A stretch of DNA of 64,000 nucleotides from Bacillota bacterium (GTDB lineage Bacteria; Bacillota; Clostridia; Acetivibrionales; DSM-1351). Below the pieces are notes generated by a model. The model saw only the letters and a list, made by a program, of their open reading frames with translations, searched no databases and had not been told where the DNA came from. Below, one piece after another: positions 8,415-16,177 of this stretch. Positions within the stretch are counted from its first letter, which is position 1; the number at the start of each line of letters is the position of its first letter. The stretch covers positions 1 to 64,000 of the forward strand of contig JAEXFI010000039.1 in the NCBI GenBank assembly GCA_023400235.1. The letters run 5' to 3'. The position numbers and the translations under genes were made by a program.

Positions 8415-9062
8415 ATGGCTCCACACGCGGAGGAGTTATTTAAAAAGCTATCTGATTCAGTAGTGGATATGGATGGGGAAAAAGCTGTGAAGCTTTCAGA
8501 ACAGGCAGTTTCAGATGACATTGATGCTTATGCTGCCATCGACAAAGGCTTGGCAGACGGTATGGAACGGGCGGGAAAACTTTATGAGGAGGAAGAATAC
8601 TTCATACCGGAGCTTCTAATGTGCTCAGATGCCATGTATGCAGGGCTTGAAGTGCTGAAGCCCCACATAAAGGCAAGCGGACAGGACGAAAAGAGCAAGA
8701 TTGTTATTGGAGTTATTGAAGGAGACACCCATGATATTGGAAAAAATCTTGTTAAGATCATGCTTGAAACCTCTGGTTTTGATGTGACAGATATGGGAAG
8801 AGACGTACCTCCTCAAAAGTTTGTAGAGACTGCCAGGGAAATAGGTGCTAAGGTTATTGCCTTATCAACGCTTATGACAACTACAATGGATGGAATGTGG
8901 GAAGTTATAAAAATCCTGAACAAAGAGAACATCCGGGAAGAGTTTAAGGTCATCATAGGCGGAGGCCCTATATCTCAGAGTTTTGCCGACAAAATTGGAG
9001 CAGACGGCTACTCGGTTAATGCTGCTGAGGCAGTGAGGCTTGTAAGGAAATTGGTAGGATAA
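8415..9062 (+). CDS. Corrinoid (B12-binding) methyl carrier protein, MtbC/MttC-like
   Basis: 215 residues from ATG 8415, preferred over an in-frame TTG at 8394 because AGGGGTGA lies at 8403-8410. Residues 1-85 form the helical cap domain of MetH-type carriers (LFKKLSDSVVDMDGEKAVKL ... YEEEEYFIPELLM). The Rossmann-like cobalamin domain has the lower-ligand motif Asp104-x-His106-x-x-Gly (GDTHDIGKN). It should shuttle methyl groups between the two methyltransferases of this locus and be reactivated by the RACo-like protein. Length and spacing are normal. The amine versus thiol class cannot be read from the sequence. Confidence 0.92.
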   Translation: MAPHAEELFKKLSDSVVDMDGEKAVKLSEQAVSDDIDAYAAIDKGLADGMERAGKLYEEEEYFIPELLMCSDAMYAGLEVLKPHIKASGQDEKSKIVIGVIEGDTHDIGKNLVKIMLETSGFDVTDMGRDVPPQKFVETAREIGAKVIALSTLMTTTMDGMWEVIKILNKENIREEFKVIIGGGPISQSFADKIGADGYSVNAAEAVRLVRKLVG

Positions 9063-9079
9063 CCTTGGTTAATGACTGA

Positions 9080-9125
9080 CTAGATGACTAGAGGCCATAG
9101 CTCATAAATGAGTTGTGGTTTTTTT
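9080..9125 (+). terminator. Leader attenuator, copy 3 (between corrinoid protein and methyltransferase 2)
   Basis: CTAG-ATGA-CTAG (9080-9091) then AGGC, running into CCATAGCTCAT (9095-9105) paired with ATGAGTTGTGG (9108-9118, two G-U pairs) and seven T. It begins 17 bases after the corrinoid gene stop. It would uncouple the downstream methyltransferase and nitrogenase-like genes from the carrier gene. Confidence 0.75.
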
Positions 9126-9206
9126 ATAGTAAGGAGTCAAGTACATTGCAGTTGCATATTCAAAAGGATTTTGTTCTGAAGATAATTGTTAAAGGTGGTA
9201 TAACAT

Positions 9207-10286
9207 GTGAGTTGCGTATTAATTAAGAAAGATCAAATGACTGCAAAAGAAAGAAATGCAGCTTTTATAGCCGGGAAACCCTATGACAGAATACCGTGCA
9301 ATTTATTTATAGGAGATCACGGAGCCAGGCTGATAGGAGCAAAAGTTTCCGAATTGCACTTGACAGTTGAAAAAGCTGTTGAAGCACAAATCGCAGCCTT
9401 TAAAACATATGAGTCGGAAGGTGCAGGGGTTGGGCCGGGGCTTGGCGGAATTGCTGAAGCCATGGGCAGCCGGCAGGAATACCCACACAATGGAGCACCC
9501 TATGTCTCAGATTATGCGGTGAAGGAAATTGAAGATATTACCAGACTGAGTGTTCCTGACCCGGTTAAAGGAGGGAGATTTTCAATTATTCTTCAAGCTG
9601 CTGAGCGGCTTGTGGAGAAACTGGGAGACAGTATACCAATATCTGTAGGTGTACCGGGGCCATTCACTACCTCAGGCAATTTAAGAGGGGCCGAGAAGCT
9701 TATGAGAGATCTTTACAGAAATCCTGAATTTGCACACAGGCTTTTGAGGCTTGCTACAGACAGCACCATTGCTTTTGTAAGGGAGGCAGCAAAGCTGGGG
9801 GTTAACATCAGTATTGCAGACCCCAGTGCGTCAGGAAGCCTTATAAGCAGGAGTCAGTTTAGAGAGTTTGCATTTTCATATCTGAAGGAGCTTGTGGATA
9901 CCATTAAAGGACTTGGAAAGCCCGCTCCCTCACTTCACATATGCGGCAATACAAAAAAAATATGGGAGGACATGGCTGATACGGGAGCAGGCTTACTGAG
10001 CCTGGACAATAAGGTGGACTTAGGTGAAGCAAAGCATGCGGTAGGTCATAGGGCCGTACTGGTGGGAAATATAAAACCCACAGAGACAATGTATCTGGGA
10101 AAGCCTTCAGATGTCGAGGAAAATGCCAGAGAGTGTCTGAGAAAGGCTTATGACAGTCCAAAAGGTTACATTCTGGCATTGGGCTGCGGCTTGCCAATAC
10201 CCACACCTCCAGAAAATATACATGCACTCAGGGACTCGGCAAGAAAATATGGTCAATATCCCTTAAACCCTGAAAATTTTATTTGA
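9207..10286 (+). CDS. MtaA/CmuA-type (UroD family) corrinoid methyltransferase 2
   Basis: 359 residues from GTG 9207 (AAGGTGG at about 9192-9198). ATG 9237, giving MTAKERNAAFIAGK, is an equally plausible start and fits the family N terminus better. The UroD fold carries the zinc motif His244-x-Cys246 (SLHICGNT) and Cys327 in ALGCGLPIPTPPENI. It is clearly divergent from methyltransferase 1, so one probably methylates the corrinoid from the substrate and the other moves the methyl on to an acceptor such as tetrahydrofolate or a thiol. It follows attenuator copy 3 and stands 44 bases before the nitrogenase-like pair. That makes a single unit of methyltransferase, reductase and importer genes likely. 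Confidence 0.9.
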   Translation: MSCVLIKKDQMTAKERNAAFIAGKPYDRIPCNLFIGDHGARLIGAKVSELHLTVEKAVEAQIAAFKTYESEGAGVGPGLGGIAEAMGSRQEYPHNGAPYVSDYAVKEIEDITRLSVPDPVKGGRFSIILQAAERLVEKLGDSIPISVGVPGPFTTSGNLRGAEKLMRDLYRNPEFAHRLLRLATDSTIAFVREAAKLGVNISIADPSASGSLISRSQFREFAFSYLKELVDTIKGLGKPAPSLHICGNTKKIWEDMADTGAGLLSLDNKVDLGEAKHAVGHRAVLVGNIKPTETMYLGKPSDVEENARECLRKAYDSPKGYILALGCGLPIPTPPENIHALRDSARKYGQYPLNPENFI

Positions 10287-10330
10287 TATTAATACAGCTC
10301 AATTTGAAATATCAAACAGGAGGTCGGATT

Positions 10331-11671
10331 ATGAGTAAGTTTATAGATCGTCCAAGGTACTTATGTGCACTTGGTGGAGCAATAGGAACATTGGAAAATT
10401 TGCCGGGGACGATTCCTATATTGCATGCTGCAGCAGGCTGTGGCGGAAATATCTCCAATGCTTTAAATTATGCTTCCGGTTATCTGGGAAGCGGATATTG
10501 TGCCGGGCAGGCTCTCTCAAGCTCAAACGTATATGAGCAGGAAATTGTTTTCGGCGGAGAAGACCGGCTTTACGAACAGGTTGAGAATACCTTGAAGATA
10601 ATGGAGGGGGAGCTTTATTTCCTGGTATCCGGATGTATGGTGGAGATGATCGGCGATGATGTGAAGGGTGTTGCAAAGAGATTCAAGGATAGGGATATAC
10701 CTGTTCTGGCGGCAGATACCGGCGGTTTTCACGGAAATTCCTTTAAAGGTTATGATATTGTACTTGGCACCTTATTCAAAGAGTTTACTCTTAAGAATGC
10801 TGTGAAGAATGAAAAGCTTTTAAACCTGTGGGGTATAGTTCCCATACAGGACGTGTTCTGGAAGGGAAATCTGGAAAATCTGAAGCGCCTTTTGGAGGAG
10901 CTTGGATATGAAGTAAATACTTTCTTTGGTGAGAATGAGACCCTGGATAATCTGAAGAACGCAGGAAGCGCTGTTTTGAATATTGTCCTATCCGACACGG
11001 CAGGAATTGAGCCGGCCAGGATTTTTGAAGAGGTACACGGAGTACCGTACATATCAGTTCCTCTACCTATTGGGCCTCATGGAACTGAGCAGTTTATCAG
11101 AAGCATTTCCAACAGGCTGGGTATTGAAAATGCATTTGCCGATAAGGTGATACGAAGGCATAAAGCCCGGTACTTCAGCTATATTGAAAGAATTGCAGAT
11201 GTATATAATGATCTGGATTTGCAAAGATATGCAGTCATTGTGGGAGATTCCTCTTATGCCCAGGCCTTAACAAGGTTTTTAAGTGATGACCTTGGCTGGC
11301 TGCCGGAACTGGTTGTTATTACTGATATTTTGTCGGAGGAGCAAAAGGAGGCTGTAAGGAAAAGGTTTACCAACCTGGAATCGGGGCTCAGTCCAAGAGT
11401 AGTTTTTGATACCGATACATCAAGTATTTTAAGGCACTTCCGGGATACATGGCCAAGTGCCAATGGAAGCAAATACTTTAATGCCTTCAGTCCTGCATTC
11501 ATATTGGGCAGTGCCTTTGAAAGAGATTTGGCGGATGAATTAAAAGCTCCGCATTTGAGTGTTACATACCCCATATCCAACCGGGTTGTGATGGATAGGG
11601 CGTATACAGGCTATGATGGTGCTATAAGGCTGACAGAGGATATTTTCACCACACTTGTAGGAACCAGATAA
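10331..11671 (+). CDS. Nitrogenase component-1-like protein, beta (NifK-like) type
   Basis: 446 residues from ATG 10331 behind a perfect AGGAGGT (10318-10324). Three cysteines sit at the spacing of the P-cluster or [4Fe-4S] ligands of the NifD/K superfamily: Cys12, Cys37 (HAAAGCGGN) and Cys102 (VSGCMVEMIGDDV). The hallmark FGGEDRL lies between. The N terminus is trimmed almost to the first ligand, unlike real NifK. In the region matching the cofactor-binding Cys of NifD there is none (NIVLSDTAGIEPA), which supports a beta role. It is followed 11 bases later by an alpha-like partner. Relatives include NifK, NifN, BchB and the methylthio-alkane reductase MarK. The substrate is unknown. Confidence 0.85.
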   Translation: MSKFIDRPRYLCALGGAIGTLENLPGTIPILHAAAGCGGNISNALNYASGYLGSGYCAGQALSSSNVYEQEIVFGGEDRLYEQVENTLKIMEGELYFLVSGCMVEMIGDDVKGVAKRFKDRDIPVLAADTGGFHGNSFKGYDIVLGTLFKEFTLKNAVKNEKLLNLWGIVPIQDVFWKGNLENLKRLLEELGYEVNTFFGENETLDNLKNAGSAVLNIVLSDTAGIEPARIFEEVHGVPYISVPLPIGPHGTEQFIRSISNRLGIENAFADKVIRRHKARYFSYIERIADVYNDLDLQRYAVIVGDSSYAQALTRFLSDDLGWLPELVVITDILSEEQKEAVRKRFTNLESGLSPRVVFDTDTSSILRHFRDTWPSANGSKYFNAFSPAFILGSAFERDLADELKAPHLSVTYPISNRVVMDRAYTGYDGAIRLTEDIFTTLVGTR

Positions 11672-11682
11672 GGGGGAAGAGT

Positions 11683-13194
11683 ATGGATTATATTAGAGAA
11701 AAGGCACCTCCCGTAAGAGAGGACAGATTAAAGGCATGTAATGCATTTGGAGGCTCCTGCTGTGAGCTCAACAGGATAGGAAAAAAAGGGTGTCTGAACG
11801 GTGTGAAAAGAACGTTTGCACAGACCCAGGGCTGCCAGCTGAATCTGAGTCTGGCCATACTAAATACCATAAGAAACGCCGTAATAGTCGTTCATGCACC
11901 CATCGGCTGCGGTGGCAGCAGTTTGTCCACGGCGGGAATCAGTAAGAATTTTCAGAAATTGAGAGACCCCAATGCAAAAGGACATATCTGGATTAATACC
12001 AATCTGGATGATAATGATGTTGTCAGCGGCGGTGAAGAAAAGCTCAGAAGCGCGGTGCTTTATGCAGAAAATGAGTTCAGGCCGGAGGCGGTTATAGTAG
12101 TAAACAGCTGTGTGCCGGCAATTATAGGCGACGACATTGACAGCATTCTGAGTGATTTACAAAAACAAATTAATGCAAAAATAGTACCCGTACATTGCGA
12201 AGGCTTTAAAACTAAAATAATGGCAAGCGCATATGACTCCGTATATCACGGAATACTCCGCAATCTGCTTGAAAAGCCGGAAGAGACCAAAAAGGAAATA
12301 TATGAGGATGAATTTGAGAGGCTAAAGGAAAAGTACCGCAAAAGCAGGACGGTCAATATTCTTAATGTATCCTCCATGAGCCGTCAGGATGAGGAAGAAC
12401 TTACAAGGCTGGTCAGGGCATTGGGGCTGGAGGTGAGGATTTATCCTTGTTATGCCTCGGCAGATGACTTTGCTTATGTTGACGATGCCGCTTTAAATGT
12501 AAGCATATGTGCAACCCATGATGATTACTTTGTTGAGCATATAAAAGAAAAGTACGGTATTCCATTTGTCTTAAGGTCCATACCCATAGGAATAAAAAAT
12601 ACAGATCAATGGCTTTTGGATATAGCAGGGTTTTTTGGACTGGAAGAAAGTGCAAAAAGACTTATAGAAGCTGAAGCAAAAGAGTTGCGAGAAGCCTTGG
12701 AGCCATTTAAGGAAGAGCTTAAGGGAAAACGGGTTTTTCTGGGGGGCGGAGAAATCAGGATACTATCCACAGCAGAGTTATTGCAAAGCATGGGTATGGA
12801 AGTGGTGGGCCTTAAGGGTTACCACTACGATCACTTCGCCGAGCCCTTGCTGGAATTGGTTGAAAATAGTGAAAACATAATATTTAATGTTGCAACAGGT
12901 CAACCCTTTGAACAGGCAAATCTGTTAAAAAGACTCCAGCCGGATTTGTATGTGGGCCACATCGGTACAAACGGATATACTGCAAAACAAGGCTTTCCAA
13001 TCTATCCGTTGTTTGGGCAGTCATCAATTTATATGGGGTATCTGGGCTCCTACGAAATCGTCAGAAGGATTGCCAGGGTTTTAAAAAATCCAATATTTAA
13101 CAAAAACTTTATTGGCAATTCAAGGCTTCCTTACAGGGAGGAATGGTACGGGGAGAATCCGTTTACCTATATTGACCAAAGTGCAGCATTATAA
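11683..13194 (+). CDS. Nitrogenase component-1-like protein, alpha (NifD-like) type
   Basis: 503 residues from ATG 11683. Cluster ligands are Cys51 (QTQGCQLN), Cys76 (HAPIGCGG) and Cys143 (NSCVPAIIGDDID), with SGGEEKL between them. Cys276 (NVSICATHDDYF ... EKYGIPF) falls where NifD has its FeMo-cofactor ligand Cys275. The region matching NifD His442 reads GFPIYPLFGQSS and has no His, so the active site differs from nitrogenase. Extra cysteines 19, 26, 27 and 37 make a Cys-rich N-terminal extension that could hold another cluster. It probably forms an alpha2beta2 reductase with the preceding protein. No NifH, NifB, NifE or NifN is in the window, so these must come from elsewhere if needed. Confidence 0.85.
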   Translation: MDYIREKAPPVREDRLKACNAFGGSCCELNRIGKKGCLNGVKRTFAQTQGCQLNLSLAILNTIRNAVIVVHAPIGCGGSSLSTAGISKNFQKLRDPNAKGHIWINTNLDDNDVVSGGEEKLRSAVLYAENEFRPEAVIVVNSCVPAIIGDDIDSILSDLQKQINAKIVPVHCEGFKTKIMASAYDSVYHGILRNLLEKPEETKKEIYEDEFERLKEKYRKSRTVNILNVSSMSRQDEEELTRLVRALGLEVRIYPCYASADDFAYVDDAALNVSICATHDDYFVEHIKEKYGIPFVLRSIPIGIKNTDQWLLDIAGFFGLEESAKRLIEAEAKELREALEPFKEELKGKRVFLGGGEIRILSTAELLQSMGMEVVGLKGYHYDHFAEPLLELVENSENIIFNVATGQPFEQANLLKRLQPDLYVGHIGTNGYTAKQGFPIYPLFGQSSIYMGYLGSYEIVRRIARVLKNPIFNKNFIGNSRLPYREEWYGENPFTYIDQSAAL

Positions 13195-13216
13195 TGTATA
13201 AGCAATACCGTTTGGT

Positions 13217-13360
13217 GGAGGTTAGCTTGAAAGATACATGTTGTGTGTCAAAGTGACTTTCAAGCAGCGAAAGCCACTGGGTGTCTTTCATTACTATTTG
13301 TGTACGCGCTATGTGCGTAGATGGGAGGTTAGCGTGAAAGCTACATGCGGCAAGTCAAAG
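13217..13360 (+). repeat. Duplicated translation-start segment before the permease gene
   Basis: The 37 bases at 13217-13253 recur at 13324-13360, 107 bp later. Both contain GGAGGTTAGC, then a TTG or GTG start and TGAAAG-x-TACATG, and end GTCAAAG. The first copy could translate only nine codons before TGA. The second is the likely true permease start. Confidence 0.8.
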
Positions 13361-14149
13361 AGGCTTCCAAAGACTCTTTATAGTATTAACAACAAGCTTT
13401 TAAGCATTTACATAATTATTGCTTTTTTTGTACTCTGGGAAATAGCACCTAATATCGGCTGGGCTAATCCTCATTTTGTACCCCCGTTTTCAGCCATAGT
13501 TGATGAAGCCAGGAAGATGACCTTCCTCCAATTATTCGTCGAAGCCTCCGTAAGCTTGAAAAGGATAGCTATCGGCTTTACTATAGCCGCCTTACTTGCA
13601 TTGCCGGTGGGTTTCATACTTGGAGGGGCATTTCCCCGGCTTGAGAACTTCCTAAAATCACTGCTGAAATTTCTTTCACAAATACCGCCTTTTATCCTGT
13701 TTCCTGTTTTTGTAGTGGTATTCGGCATTGGCGAGAAGGGTATCTATACGGTAATCCTCTGGGCGGCTTTCTGGCCAATTATGTTTACAACCATCACAGG
13801 TGTGCAGAGTGTGGAGCCCATCCTTATAAAAAGCGCCAAATCAATGGGAGCTAATAATCTTACGATATTCTTCAAGATTATTATACCTGGAGCCTTATCT
13901 TCAATATTGACCGGAATGAGGACCGGTATGACCATGAGCTTTATGATGCTGATAGGAGCTGAAACACTGGGTGCTGACTCAGGACTGGGCTGGCTTATAC
14001 ACAATGCACAGAGTATGGGTTTTATACCCAGGATATACCTGGCTGCCATCCTGATAGCAGTACTGGGGCTGGGAGTCAATTACATCTTCCAGTGGCTTGA
14101 AGAAAACATAATTATCTGGAGGGAGGTGACCCATGATAAAGCTGTCTGA
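13334..14149 (+). CDS. NitT/TauT-type ABC transporter permease 1 (SsuC/TauC-like)
   Basis: 271 residues from GTG 13334, chosen because GGGAGG sits just upstream. The open frame extends back to 13238, but that part repeats the start region and looks like leader sequence. About six membrane helices are visible, and the cytoplasmic EAA loop reads SAKSMGANNLTIFFKIIIPGA. Family members import sulfonates, taurine, nitrate, thiamine precursors and similar small anions. It overlaps permease 2 by 17 bases. Two different permease genes suggest a heterodimeric channel. Location after the nitrogenase-like genes suggests that it brings in their substrate. Confidence 0.9.
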   Translation: MKATCGKSKRLPKTLYSINNKLLSIYIIIAFFVLWEIAPNIGWANPHFVPPFSAIVDEARKMTFLQLFVEASVSLKRIAIGFTIAALLALPVGFILGGAFPRLENFLKSLLKFLSQIPPFILFPVFVVVFGIGEKGIYTVILWAAFWPIMFTTITGVQSVEPILIKSAKSMGANNLTIFFKIIIPGALSSILTGMRTGMTMSFMMLIGAETLGADSGLGWLIHNAQSMGFIPRIYLAAILIAVLGLGVNYIFQWLEENIIIWREVTHDKAV

Positions 14150-14972
14150 CGAAATAACCTTTTGTTGGAGAGATATGGGTATCAGCATGAGTACAGCCGT
14201 TAGAAAAATAAGAAAAACTCTGTTTGGCAGCATAGCAATAATACTATTCTTTCTATTCTGGGAAGCAGTCGTAGTATACGGTCTGGTACCAAAGTCGGTA
14301 ATTCCCACGCCTGTAAAGGTTTTAGCAGCACTTGCCAGCTCAGCGGAGTCGGGAGAGCTTGTGGTACATATGAAGGTAAGCCTGGCCAGGGCGGCCTTGG
14401 GCTTTTTATTAGCCGCAGCTGTTGCAATTCCTTTGGGTTTCTTGCTGGGAACCTTCTTTAAGACCTTTGAAAAAGCACTGCTTCCATTTTTAAGAATGCT
14501 TGAAAAGCTTAATCCTTTTGCCTTGTTCCCGGTATTTATGATTATTTTTGGAATTGGAAACCTGGAGAAGATTGCATTGATATTTTGGGTGGCCCAATGG
14601 CCTTTGCTTTTTAACACAATTGCCGGTACAAAGAGTATTGAGCCAAACATGATCAAATCAGCAAAATCCATGGGTGCAAATAAAAAAGTGCTGTTTTTCA
14701 AGGTCATCCTGCCCGCTTCAGTTCCTGGAATATTTACAGGAGTAAAGATAAGCGCACAGATTTCATTTTTCATGATCATAGCATCTGAAATGGCAGGTTC
14801 AAGCCAGGGGCTGGGCTGGTATTATCTTTCCTCCAGCCAATCCTACCAGGTGCCGTTGATGTATGGCATCATACTGTTCATTACGGTTCTAGCCGTAATT
14901 ATAAACATATCCTTCAGCAAGCTTGAAAAGCACTTTTTAGTCTGGAAGGAAGCTTCCTTTGAAGAAAATTAA
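14133..14972 (+). CDS. NitT/TauT-type ABC transporter permease 2
   Basis: 279 residues from ATG 14133 behind GGGAGGTGA, which lies inside the end of permease 1. It has about six membrane helices, and its EAA loop reads SAKSMGANKKVLFFKVILPAS, nearly the same as in permease 1. The two are ancient paralogues (GVQSVEPILIKSAKS versus GTKSIEPNMIKSAKS). The last bases reach into the ribosome-site region of the binding-protein gene. Expected role: the other half of the transmembrane channel driven by the ATPase at 16178. Confidence 0.9.
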   Translation: MIKLSDEITFCWRDMGISMSTAVRKIRKTLFGSIAIILFFLFWEAVVVYGLVPKSVIPTPVKVLAALASSAESGELVVHMKVSLARAALGFLLAAAVAIPLGFLLGTFFKTFEKALLPFLRMLEKLNPFALFPVFMIIFGIGNLEKIALIFWVAQWPLLFNTIAGTKSIEPNMIKSAKSMGANKKVLFFKVILPASVPGIFTGVKISAQISFFMIIASEMAGSSQGLGWYYLSSSQSYQVPLMYGIILFITVLAVIINISFSKLEKHFLVWKEASFEEN

Positions 14973-15000
14973 AATAGTAAATTTATTTGGAGGTGTTGTC

Positions 15001-16098
15001 ATGTCAATTCATAGTAAGAAGAAATTTATTACAATTGGCGCAATTGCATTGGTAATAATTGTTGCAATAGGCATTGGAGCCTATATAGGAAAAACAAAGG
15101 TGGGTTCTCCCGCTGATCTTGTTTTAAAACAGGATGGAGCAGCAGGCACTTCAGCTCAGATCAGTACAGGAAAAGCCGGAACTGATGAGCAGAACCTGAT
15201 ACCCATTAAGACTTATACAAGAAAGAACTGTACCTCTACCCCGGTCTTGGTAGCCGATGCAAAGGGCTTTTTCAAGGAGCAGGGTTTGAAGCTTGTATTT
15301 ACAGGTGAGCTGAAGAGTACTGAAATTCTACCTTCTGTGTTAAACGGGAATAATGATTTCGCGGAGACACATCCTAATGCTCTTGCAACCTATAAGGCAG
15401 GAGGAGCAACCATAAAAGCAGTTGGTCGCGCAATAATAGAGCCCGGCCCGGAAGTTGATTCAAAATTCAGGCACATGAGATGGTTTGTTAAGGCTGATTC
15501 CGGAATCAAATCCTGGAAGGATCTTGTGGAGTATAAAAAAGGCCGGAAGCTTAATCATAACGGATTGGCTCCAAACTGTACAACTTTTGTGGCAAGTACT
15601 ATATTCGACAAGTATGGAATCGGCAGAGACCGGTTGAATTTTATTAACTTCGATACTGATCAGGCTGCTCTTCAGGCCTTAGAGCAGGGAAATATTGATA
15701 TTGCATGTGTGCATCCGCCCTTTTATAAGCTTGCTGAGGATTCAGGACTTACCCTCATTGGCGACTCCTCAGATGCAGGGCTGGGGGAGGCAGCAGGCCT
15801 GTACCTATACTATTTCACTGAGGACTTTATAGAGAAAAAACCCGATATAGTCCAGAAATTTGCAAAAGCCATGCAGAAGTCCCAAGTCTGGGCAAACAAC
15901 AACACAGATGAAGCTGCAAGGATAACTGCGGACTTTATAGGCTCCAATGGCAATGCGAGTCATTGGTATGCAGCCTCCACAGTTATGGATGAAGATCAGA
16001 TCAAGCCATGGGTGAATGATTTGGTTGTAAACGGCAAACTCAAGGAGGGGCAGGTCAGTATATCCGATTTGCTTACACACAAATTTGAAGTGAAATAA
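15001..16098 (+). CDS. NMT1/SsuA-like substrate-binding protein
   Basis: 365 residues from ATG 15001 with GGAGGTG at about 14990. An N-terminal hydrophobic helix (ITIGAIALVIIVAIGIGAYIG) has no lipobox Cys, so it is probably held by an uncleaved anchor. The binding domain starts near residue 60 with IKTYTRKNCTSTPVLVADAKGFF and contains FAETHPNALATYKAGGATIKAVGRA, the two-lobe pattern of NMT1/SsuA proteins. Such proteins bind aliphatic sulfonates, nitrate or pyrimidines. The ligand cannot be told from the sequence. A long stem-loop follows the gene and may raise its mRNA level relative to its neighbours. Confidence 0.88.
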   Translation: MSIHSKKKFITIGAIALVIIVAIGIGAYIGKTKVGSPADLVLKQDGAAGTSAQISTGKAGTDEQNLIPIKTYTRKNCTSTPVLVADAKGFFKEQGLKLVFTGELKSTEILPSVLNGNNDFAETHPNALATYKAGGATIKAVGRAIIEPGPEVDSKFRHMRWFVKADSGIKSWKDLVEYKKGRKLNHNGLAPNCTTFVASTIFDKYGIGRDRLNFINFDTDQAALQALEQGNIDIACVHPPFYKLAEDSGLTLIGDSSDAGLGEAAGLYLYYFTEDFIEKKPDIVQKFAKAMQKSQVWANNNTDEAARITADFIGSNGNASHWYAASTVMDEDQIKPWVNDLVVNGKLKEGQVSISDLLTHKFEVK

Positions 16099-16107
16099 CA
16101 TGGCAAA

Positions 16108-16148
16108 TTTAAGTAAGGGTTGTATAAAAGATACAGCCCTTATTTAAA
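16108..16148 (+). other. Long intercistronic stem-loop after the binding-protein gene
   Basis: TTTAAGTAAGGGTTGTAT (16108-16125) pairs with ATACAGCCCTTATTTAAA (16131-16148), 16 of 18 Watson-Crick plus wobble, with a 5-base loop and no T-run after it. It is better suited to shielding the 3' end of the binding-protein mRNA or partial termination than to full termination. Confidence 0.65.
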
Positions 16149-16177
16149 AAATATGGCAGGGAGTGGTGAGCGTAAAT

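Noticed and set aside
8050..8426. Minus-strand open frames with repeated CMLYLC-like peptides
   Set aside because: They are the translation of the 15-bp tandem repeat, which has no stops by chance. No ribosome site or family resemblance, and they overlap cysK.
4090..9125. ANTAR-type antiterminator hairpins in the three leaders
   Set aside because: ANTAR targets are paired hairpins with six-base loops; here one hairpin with a 4-5 base loop precedes each terminator. Not excluded as a distant variant, but not supported.
10331..13194. A true nitrogenase (nifDK)
   Set aside because: The His442 equivalent is missing, gene order is reversed, the beta-like protein lacks the NifK N terminus, and nifH, nifE, nifN and nifB are absent from the window.
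13979..14779. 266-codon minus-strand frame
   Set aside because: Antisense to two clear ABC permease genes; it arises from their biased codons and has no recognisable domain.
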